Assembly (NCBI GenBank): GCA_002682825.1
Contig: NOKP01000007.1
Span: 124,001-188,000 of the forward strand
Length of the DNA stretch: 64,000 bases
Direction of reading: 5' to 3'
DNA from: Neonectria sp. B-13
Taxonomy: Eukaryota > Ascomycota > Sordariomycetes > Hypocreales > Nectriaceae
Part shown: piece by piece, positions 55,928-64,000 of the stretch
Position numbering within the stretch: the stretch's first letter is position 1
Layout of the letters: every line of letters begins with the position of its first letter
Translations under genes and position numbers: made by a program
Notes under the pieces: generated by a model
Database searches by the model: none
What the model was told of the DNA's origin: nothing
The model's input: the letters and a program-made list of their open reading frames with translations, nothing else

Positions 55928-57660
55928 TCAACTCAACACATACTTCTCCAGCGAGCTTACGTTCTGGGCTGCTGTCGTGTCCAGGGGGGCCATGGTGGCC
56001 AAGCCACCACCGCTAGTTAATACTTCCACGGTGTCAGTATCGGGGACGCCAGCGATTTCATCGCCTGGCACTGGAACCCTCTGCACTCTCAGTGGGAGGA
56101 GGCCTGTTGACTGATTAGTTCCTCCTAGCAAGACGCGAGACTCATCGAGAGCTTCCCGTAGTATGGCATCCATTTTCCCATATACTTCCGATGCCCTTCC
56201 ACGACTGTTCCAGTCGGTGACCAGCATATCTTTCTTGATGAGAGCCAGAACTTTCTCGAGGACGGGGATTTTTGGTTTTCCCTCCAGCTGGTTGATCCAC
56301 TCGTTTGCTCTACCGGAGAGACAATAGGACTTTGTTTTGTTATCAAACTTCCAGAAGCGTTTGAAGGGTCCCATTTTCCTGTTGAACGCGTTGAGCTTCT
56401 CTTGTCCTAGTATCGCCCAGATGAGGAACTCGACAAAGATGCAGCCGAGGGACCAAATGTCGAATCTGCGCGATAGCTTTTGGTCGCTCGTCTCATCCAC
56501 CAACTCCTTGCGTCTATTGCTGTCTCGTGGATCAAACTCTGGGGGGCAGTATCGCTCGGTTGTGTGCATGGCCGTGGTTTTGTTGGGCCGTCTGCTGGTC
56601 ACCAGAATGTGAAATTTGGAGAGACCCACGTCAGTGATTTTTAGAGTGCCTTTCCCCGTATCTTCAAAGATGAGGATATTCTCTGGCTTCAGATCGCTGT
56701 GTCGACAGTTCTTGTTCGCCAAAGTTTCCAAGGCACCGCAGAGTCCCGTCATCTGCTTCAGCATCCAGCCAACTGTATCTGCGTCTGCCGGGTTGGTATT
56801 CCGCCAAACGTCACGCAAGTTCCCTCCATTTGCCCACGGGAAGAAGAACGATGTCTGTTTTCCCCGAATACAGATAGCGGTTGGTTTGATCAGATGGAGG
56901 TGATTCAACTCTCGCAAGGCGACCAGATTTTTCCTCTCTTTTTCGAGGTACTTGTCTTGATCGGCGATGTCCTCAAGTTCTTTCAGAGCTAGGTGCTCAG
57001 TCTATCATCCTATCAGTATTGGTACTGGATCGGGGTCTTTGTCACCAAACTAACCTCCTCAATGTGAGAGCGATGTACCTTGATCTCCCATACCGAGCTA
57101 AACCCTGATTTGTAGCGACGACCCTTTTCAGTAAGTGGCAAGGGAGTTCTCGGGTTCAGCTTATATTCAAACTCATTCCTCTGGAAGATGGGAGCCAGCA
57201 TTAGCCATTGCTGGCCCTCAAACAACTGATCGGAGCCGGGGTCCCCTTCGAAAAAGTCGATGCATGTTGGTCGTTTTCGGGCGCTTTTGGTGACATTCTT
57301 CACTTGATGGTCATCAAAACGCACCTCGATGGGTAGGTCGTCATCCGAAAAGTCGGTCGACAAGAGTTTGGGAATCAGTTTCTGCTTCTCGCATTTGACC
57401 AAAATGAGGAACACTTTCTTGGCAGGGCGGTTTTGTATGTGGTTGACAAGATCATGGATATTCTTAGGCTCGAGTCGGGGGTCTAGATCATGCAATACCT
57501 CCTTGATGTGTGTTTCAATGGTGAAATTCTCAATATCGGTGATCGGGAGGAATGCTGGCTCAATTTTGTGCTTCTCTAATGCCTTCATGATTTTGCCCAT
57601 CAACTGTCGTGTCGCCCCCCCGGACTGGGTGTCTGGCGTGATCGCGCCCGTTGAGGTCAT
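55928..57660 (-). CDS. second protein kinase-domain protein with degenerate motifs
   Basis: Exons 57055-57660 and 55928-56995 flank a 59-nt intron (HIEE-HLALKELED). The product is 557 aa from the ATG at 57660; the frame extends to 57726 only with a GTG. Residues about 40-120 are a helical module similar to residues 150-235 of the 804-aa kinase. The kinase domain has a Gly-poor loop (SGFSSVWEIKV), Lys207, HSDLKPEN instead of HRD (Asp303 retained), DVG instead of DFG at 324-326, and PPE instead of APE. The segment LIKKDMLVTDWNSRGRASEV parallels LIEKEMLVADQNKRCDGSKI in the other kinase, so the two are paralogues. The HET gene lies between them, all on the minus strand. Confidence 0.82.
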
Positions 57661-59861
57661 GTCGAGCGAGGTGTCGTTGGTGATTCCTGCTATGAGGCAC
57701 AGGTAGCACAGTGTGGAAGCAGGCACTGTAGAAATGGGAGAAGTACGTAGGCCGGCTCCTTAGTAATTGAAGCCTCTTTATTGCTATCTCACGGATAAGC
57801 TTGGGCTTTTGAAGGCTAAATAACTCTCAAGAGTGTTGAAACCCGACTCCACCGAAAACGGCGCAGTGCGTTGAGCCATGGATATTGGGCAGCAATGGCT
57901 TAGCACTGTGTAAGGCCCAACAATTGCCTTAACTTCGTGTTTGAATGGGCAAGGAGGCGATGAGTTGGACATCTGACCGTGAATATGCACGGTTGACTGA
58001 GTGTGGTAGACGATGTGGTGGGGCCTTCAACTGCCGCGCTGAAAATATAACTCTTCGTCTCACATCATGCCTCCTTACATAGCATGGCTGTCTCTAGAAC
58101 AGGGTACTTCACTAGTCATGCGACTCGCAAAATCAGATCATTCTTACCTCAGCTGAAACGTTCCCTGTCTCAGCTTTTCAATACGGTGTTGTACTCAGCC
58201 TGGTCCTGAACGTAGCGAGTTACCGGGTCTTCTGGGACACCCTATTCTTGAAATCAGGCTGTGCTTACCACCATGTTTAATTTTCCCCGTTGCCTGGTCT
58301 TGGCGAGAATCGACACGCAATCTTATATTCGTACTTGGCTCTTTGTGACTGTAACCAGCGGGTACAATCTCTCTCACAGGTAAAGGAAGCCGGTTAGCGC
58401 ATATACTGACCTATCTCTCAGTTTTGTTAATAATTTTCATAACCTTATAATAACCTTTACTAATTAATCTTCTATTATCTTTATGATATTATTGTAAGAC
58501 GAAACTAAAGTGACACGAAACTCGGCACAGGTGGTCGCTTTTCGCTCCTCGACTCATCTTCAGCTCAGCTGTTCATGGGCCCAAATCAACTCTGCTCACC
58601 GCGTTTAGCTGAGCAGCGTAGCCTGCGTAGTGACCGCTCTTGTTCCCATCTCTAGACCCGCTATCTTTGGTAGAAGAAACTCATGGTCCCGGAAGAACAC
58701 AATGGTCGAGCCTTTCTCTTTTCTCTTCTCTCCTTTTGTTCAACAAATGAACATTTCCAGCGAAACGAACGAACGGGGCCTGGGACCCACTGGCTGACTG
58801 CAGCATCCGTACGGTTGGCGCTGAGGCTGCTGCTCTACCAATAAGTGGCAATCATGGTGCTCACCTGATCTGCTTGAAAGTTGTTTCAACGCTCGCCAGG
58901 CTCTAACGCCTAAAAAGAGCGGGGCAAGTCAAAGGAACCGAGCCTTGCATGGAGAAGTATTCTTTCTTGTTCGTGGCCACCCTTTGAGACTATATTCGTA
59001 CTTTGGACTACCTTCTCTAAAACTTCGAGATTGCTCTCCATATTCAGTGCGGCCACTGGAGGAGAACAGCTCTTTGGGAGGCATGTACTTGGAAAAGTGG
59101 AAAATGATGAATATAATCCTTGAAAGCCCTTTCAAACCAACTTCTGAGTATATCAACCTGGGAGATTTCTTCGGTGATGCCCCATTACACAAAAAATAAC
59201 GTTTGGTGGGTGAGGCACGAACGTGTTTGGGGAATGATTGGCGGCAAGTCATCCCTTCCTGTACGGAGCTACGATCTGCCATGCCCGCTCAATGGATATG
59301 TCTTGTAAGCAGCCGCTCAAGTGTACATCGTTGTCGCACTTAAAGAGCTCTAGCTACGTCGCAATATGGCGTGGCATCCAACACGTAAGATTGCTGTGAT
59401 ACCAAGTGGCCTAAATCAATTCAAGCAAATTATCAAGCTTTTAGAGATGGCAGAACCTAGTGCCAAGAAATACACGCAACGGAAATATCCAGAGGACCTG
59501 GTTGCTTGAATCTTTTCCCCTAATAACCAGGGCCATGTGGAGAGTATCCAATGGCGGCAGGAGAGTTTGTGATGATGTGATTCAACATCTGACAGGAGCA
59601 ACAGGAAGATCAGGAAGATAAGACGGACATATGATCAAAAGAGACACAGGGTCGAATAGAAGAGTAGCAGATGCTTAACAGTCTCTGAAGCAATAGCAGC
59701 TGTGCCCACCAAGAAGATTTGACGAAGGAATTTTGCCGCGCGGGACACGAATGATATGGAACTAGGCCAGTCTAGTCTTATCCAGGCTGTCGTCTTGGCT
59801 TTACTAATTGTCAGTTCTCAGAGCGATAAACCCGTTAGATGTTGTTGCATGGCTTCCACGG
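57661..59861. other. 2.2-kb intergenic region with an A/T-rich patch
   Basis: No credible gene. A strongly A/T-rich patch lies at about 58420-58510. Short overlapping frames on both strands at 58929-59308 look like mutual shadows. It could be remnant sequence next to the recognition block, but no repeat or transposon end is visible. Confidence 0.5.
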
Positions 59862-61472
59862 CTACTGCTCCAGATTTGCGTTCAGGAGCTGCTGCAGTTG
59901 ACGAAGCGTGTCGACACTCATCGTAACGTTGATAAACTCTGAACCCTCGAGACCATTGGAGGTGGCTACATCCGGGTTTGGATAATACCAGCACGCAATG
60001 GCAATAATAGCGTATATGACCTGGAATGGTTAGCCTCCATGTATGAGCACACATTTGACAGCAACGGCATACCACAAGCAATGCTCCCTCGAGCCAGTTC
60101 GACTCTCCGTCGCGAAGGAAATTTCCGACGACAAGAATCGAGAGGACAAGCAAGGCAATCATGAAGATCTCAAAGTTGAGGTCCATGGGTTTTCCCATAG
60201 CCCAGCTAATGAGAACGATCAAGGGGCCGTTGAAGAGGGCAGTCTGAATGGATGGGCCGAGGCAGTGATATAGAGCAACATTGATGACACCGTCTGTAAA
60301 GGATTAACGAAGTCAGTTAAGCAGGTTCGCAGCATGACCGCGGTATGGTAGGAAAGCTTACCCCAGGCCTCATCAATGGCTGTCAAGTGTTCGGCGGCTT
60401 TCTCAACAAGAGGGAGAAGAATCAATCCCAGGAACTGGTCAGGGACACCGGCCTCGACGACATGCTCGATCTTTTCGACCAGGAAAACCAGAAGCAGAGC
60501 CACAAAAGCCAGCGAGATGACGATTGCAACGACGGTCTCGGTCATGGTGAACTTGGCCTTCTCCATATCTGTCTCCCGGTCGGCATCGCGGTGCTCGTCC
60601 ATCTCGATAACCTCGTCGAAGATGCTGTGCTGGCTACTGGCCTGGTACCAGATGTACAGAATGAAGGCCACAATCAATGCGATCGAGGTCGCCTGACTGA
60701 TGCGCAGGACGTCATCCTGCAGCTTTCTCTCGGTGAACTTTTCATGGAGCACCCAGAGGCCATGGGAAGCCTGCACGGTCTCTGACTTGAGGGCCGAGTA
60801 GAAGGCGCTGGGGATGAGAAGTCCAAAGGCGGCCACCAACAAGAGCCCGGTGCCGACCTCGGATATGATGGGGTGGAACTTCTGGGTGGCTACGCGCAGA
60901 CCACCGACGAAGAAGCAGAGACCGAGGCACAATAGTAAATTGGTCAAGATACTACCGAGAATGGCGGCTTGGATGATGGGAATCAGGTTTCCCTCTTCGC
61001 CACTTGCGTCTGGGTCATGCTTGGCAATCAAGACGACGAAGAGGATGATCTCAATGATGGATCCAAACGTCGTCTCAATCAGGATGCCGGCGACCTTGGG
61101 CATCTTGCGGGCAAACTCCTGGCCGGCGAAGCCCAGCAGGTTGGCGGACGGAATGACGGCGATGTAGGCAGTGACAAACTTCCACAGGTGAAGGCCCGGG
61201 AGGAAATGCAGCACGATGGCGATGGGGACAAAGGGCCACAGCACATTGACGAACTTGGACGCGGTGCAGGAGCTTCGCCAGAGCACGGCCAGGAAGTGCT
61301 TCGGGTGGAAGCCGCTTCTGCCGCTCTCGCCCTCGTTCTCGTGGCCGCCATTGTGCCCTTCGTCGTGATCGTGGGCGACGTGGTTGGAGATGGTCGGGAG
61401 GAGCGGGGTCGACTCGCTGTTGTGGCCCGAGCCAGGGAGCGACGACGAGTGATTGTTGTGGTTTCCAGCCAT
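59862..61472 (-). CDS. divergent Ca2+/H+ exchanger (CAX/VCX1 family)
   Basis: Exons 60362-61472, 60073-60293 and 59862-60020, with introns of 68 and 52 nt (DEAW-DGVINV, ALLV-VIYAII). The product is 496 aa. The His/Glu-rich hydrophilic N-terminus (about 1-55) is followed by about eleven hydrophobic segments. Family blocks are recognisable: IPSANLLGFAGQEFA, FGSIIEIILF (repeat c-1), LVEKAAEHLTAIDEAW (c-2) and SIQTALFNGPLIVL. The usual GN before each catalytic Glu is replaced: FGNAVE has become FGSIIE, and GNAAEH has become EKAAEH. The glutamates are retained. Canonical members move Ca2+ into the vacuole against H+. The substitutions suggest altered ion selectivity or a regulatory paralogue. Confidence 0.88.
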
Positions 61473-62287
61473 GGTTCCAGGCGAGTGAGTGCCGAGTAGC
61501 TAAGTGAGGACTCAATTGGATGTCGATGCGAGTGTCGATGCGAGTGTCAACGCCAATTTTGTCACGGTCATCAAGGCGGACTTGGGGATGGATGATATTG
61601 AAGATGAAAAAGGTTGGAGGTTGGGGAGCGGCCCGTCTCGTGATCATGATCAAAGTTTAAGATTAAGATTAGAATCCCAGTTCGCGACGGTGCGTAGTGT
61701 CGTCACTGTAGTGTACTACTCACTACTTGGTCGTAGTGTGGTGTGGTGTGGAGGCGCAGCGGGTCTAGAACCTGTTGTTGTGAGACATAGCCCCTGAGGC
61801 ACGACAGTCGGAGAAGTCCATGCCTTGGAAAGACTACTACTCCCCTCCAGGGTGGTACCGTGTTGACACCCGAGTAACTTTCCCGATACCTGTTGAGTGG
61901 ACACAGAGACATTGGGGTGTAATAGCTTTGTTCCGCCCAATTCTGGGATTTGGTGGTCTATAGGGTAGTTTGGTTCCTTGTTTTCCTCGAGCACTCGTGA
62001 CATCATTCAGCAATGCTGTTCTTTTCTGTACGAATGGTCAAGTTGAGCTGTCATACAGACTAAGTCATGAACTCCAAACTTAGGTTCAGCCAATTTGAAA
62101 ATCCTAGTAGCTTACCTTCTATCCAGGTGCAAAGCATGGAAATCTATCTTCCTGGCGGTCATGTGCTTGTCGGCAAACAATACAATCCCTCCCAGTATCG
62201 ACAAGCACCCCCTCCATTGTGGGTTAGTCAAGAGACGATTTGTCTGATACTTAGATTTAGGAGCAATTACATTCCAGCTTAATGCTG
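61473..62287. other. intergenic region with a 12-bp tandem repeat
   Basis: Promoter region of the exchanger gene. A 12-bp unit (TGTCGATGCGAG) is tandemly duplicated at about 61521-61544. No gene is recognised. Confidence 0.5.
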
Positions 62288-64000
62288 TTAAACTACCTCT
62301 GACTGCGCTTCAGTGTCGTTCGCCGTATCGGAGCCTTTTCGTCTATTCACGAGCTCCTCCCATGTGACCCCCAACCACCTGTGGATTGTTCTTGCCGCTG
62401 GCCGTTCTGACAAGAACTGTTTCTGAAAAACCACGTTAACCGTAGCTCCCTCATTGATCAGAAATTCGATGAACTCCGCAGCCTCTCGGCCTATGCTCCC
62501 TGAAGCCGCAAAGATCGGGGTATGGCCGCCGTAGGCACTTCTACCGTTGGGATCAGCTCCCTCTGCCATAAGGAACTTTGCAAGTGAGATTGAGCAACAT
62601 CTTGTTGCAGTTTCTCTAAGAATTAGGCTGGCCATTCCTTCAAGCCATCCCCAAGACTTGATCCTTCTAAAACACTCCAAGGCAGATGTCTCCTCAACAA
62701 CATTCGGTCGGAAAGGAACGATGCGCTTCAGGAATTCTGCGAAATGCGTCCGTGGGACTTGGGTTGAGACTATCTCCACGATATCTGGATTTCTCTTAGA
62801 TGCAACTTCCCCGATGACCTTCGTCATCATGAGATCTCCATCGTAAGAAAAGCAAAACTGCTGGATTCCGAAAACGCGAAATATCTCGCAGTTACCTTCA
62901 TTCAGCGCTGCTAAAAAAATGCGCTGGAGATCAACAGCTCGCTGCTTTGTCAAAGAATGAGAAGTTAGACTGAACGTCTCTGGGCGACGTTCTATCAAGG
63001 AAAATGTTAGCACGAAGCCGCCGCGGGAAGGGGCAAGTTCTATCAAGGAACTTGGATTGGGGTCATTACCGTAGGAGACATGTTCAATCAAATACGTAAG
63101 CATCGACTGCGAAGATCGTTCTTGGATAGCAGTTAAGAGAAGCCTTGGTCCGAATGCCTTAGCTGTGGCCCACATGTCCTGGATAGTTTGAAGATCGTCT
63201 TCTTTGACTAAATCAGTCAAAATAAGCCTGAGCTCTTGCCTTTTCGATACTTTCCAGCTTTGTTTCCCAGACTTGACCAATTTCTGACTATGGAACTGGG
63301 CGTGATGGGTTGTTAGGAGAGCTTGGGTTGGAAACCCAAGGTCGGAAAAGGCGCACCCATCCGAGTCGCATTTGAATGGACGCGCATGTGCCTGCATATG
63401 CCGATCCCTTCTGGCTTTAGTTGTGAAGCCGATTCTAAAGAAGGGGCAGCCAGGCCTTCCACATTTGAAGATTTCATCTCCGTAAAGACCTTTCAGCGTT
63501 GTGCAGAAACAGCCATCGCGATGGCGTGTCGTATCGCATAGCATCGATTCAAGCGTATCGCGGACTCGCAATTGAGTTATTGAGAATGTAAAAGGGTCTA
63601 GCTTCTCAATTGATTCACCTGTATCGGATTCTGTCAGACCGGAGTGCGTTGTTAGTGGACTGAGTTAAAAGACGATCTAGTCTCACCTTCACTGAAGCAA
63701 AGATCCCTTCTTCGTCTCCTGGAAAACGCGTATGCATTGGCGATGTCCTGGCAGCTTTCTCCCATGAAGCGAAAGTAGCCAAGATCTCTTGCTGAAGCCT
63801 CATCTCCGGAGTAAATCGTATTCCTCCTTGTACGAGTCAGGGTTTTTGCGAGCTGAATCAATGGTGCTAAAAATACAGAACAGCTTGATAGCTCCCCCGA
63901 ATGTCTCAGATGATGAAGCACATGTGTGCAGACGTAGTTCTCCAGTACATACGCCCCATTCAAGACACCCTGTTTCAAGGTATTATCGTGTAGCTCGACG
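62288..64000 (-). CDS. C2H2 zinc-finger/ankyrin-type protein, 5' end beyond the window
   Basis: The last two exons are visible: 63687-64000 (open to the edge, in frame through VELHDNTLKQGVLNGAYVLE) and 62288-63618, joined across a 68-nt intron (CFSE-GESIEKL). At least 547 codons are present. Two adjacent C2H2-like units (FKCGRPGCPFF...H-x3-H and FKCDSDGCAFS...H-x4-H) lie near the start of the last exon. They are followed by a long helical region. Near the C-terminus is an ankyrin-like repeat (LAKFLMAEGADPNGRSAYGGHTPIFAA) and a second partial one (FIEFLINEGATVN). This architecture is seen in large fungal STAND/NLR-associated or ankyrin proteins. The N-terminal effector or NTPase part, if any, is outside the window. 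Confidence 0.75.

Noticed and set aside
58420..58510. A/T-rich patch as a transposon or RIP-mutated relic
   Set aside because: It is too short, and no repeats, terminal sequences or decayed open frames are visible to support it.
58929..59308. Overlapping ORFs on both strands
   Set aside because: They are mutual shadows of modest length with no recognisable motif or splice structure.
1..64000. CRISPR arrays, riboswitches or prokaryotic operon signals
   Set aside because: Spliceosomal introns and gene content show a eukaryotic chromosome; no regularly spaced repeats were seen.

Overview
The window looks like chromosomal DNA of a filamentous ascomycete (Pezizomycotina, most likely Sordariomycetes). 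Genes carry several short introns (about 48-90 nt) with GT-AG ends and CTAAC/CTGAC branch motifs. The content includes a HET-domain gene, two Zn2Cys6 regulators and L-galactonate dehydratase. I reconstructed exon structures by hand from splice signals and reading-frame continuity. There is one 100-N assembly gap at 35109-35208.

Layout. 1-23 kb is mostly housekeeping: GPI18 mannosyltransferase, an acyl-protein-thioesterase-like hydrolase, L-galactonate dehydratase, an unknown Ser-rich protein, RAD10/ERCC1, a GH47 mannosidase, a 72-aa protein, a NAPE-PLD-like hydrolase, NDC80 and PEX14. 23-36 kb looks like an accessory catabolic block. A PTS1-bearing aspartate aminotransferase and an HpcH/HpaI aldolase share a divergent promoter, followed by a Zn2Cys6 regulator, a P-loop kinase-like protein, an amino-acid permease and an anion:cation symporter. 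36-46 kb has a hotdog thioesterase, a 4-coumarate-CoA-ligase-like enzyme with a possible PTS1, and a cutinase-transcription-factor-like regulator. 46 kb holds an initiator tRNA-Met. 47-49 kb has an F-box protein and a frame-shifted gene remnant. 49.8-57.7 kb is a self/non-self-recognition-like block: two related, motif-degenerate protein kinases flanking a HET protein and a small frame-shifted ORF. 59.8-64 kb has a divergent Ca2+/H+ exchanger and an edge-truncated C2H2/ankyrin-type protein.

The most unusual feature is the initiator tRNA-Met gene (46078-46261, minus). Its three exons assemble into a perfect 72-nt initiator cloverleaf. They are separated by two introns with mRNA-type signals (GTATGT...CTAAC...CAG and GTAAGC...CTAAC...AAG), placed at tRNA joints where fungal nuclear tRNA introns are not expected. 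Other structural oddities are a hotdog thioesterase whose conserved Gly-His can only be coded through a 9-nt and a 1-nt exon in series, a 7-nt microexon in PEX14, and a GC-AG intron in the amino-acid permease.

Functional links (inference): the aminotransferase and aldolase could act in sequence on a 4-hydroxyglutamate-type amino acid imported by the permease. The CTF1-like regulator could control the nearby acyl-CoA ligase and thioesterase during use of plant-surface or aromatic/fatty acids. PEX14 and the AKL/AHL C-termini give a peroxisomal theme.
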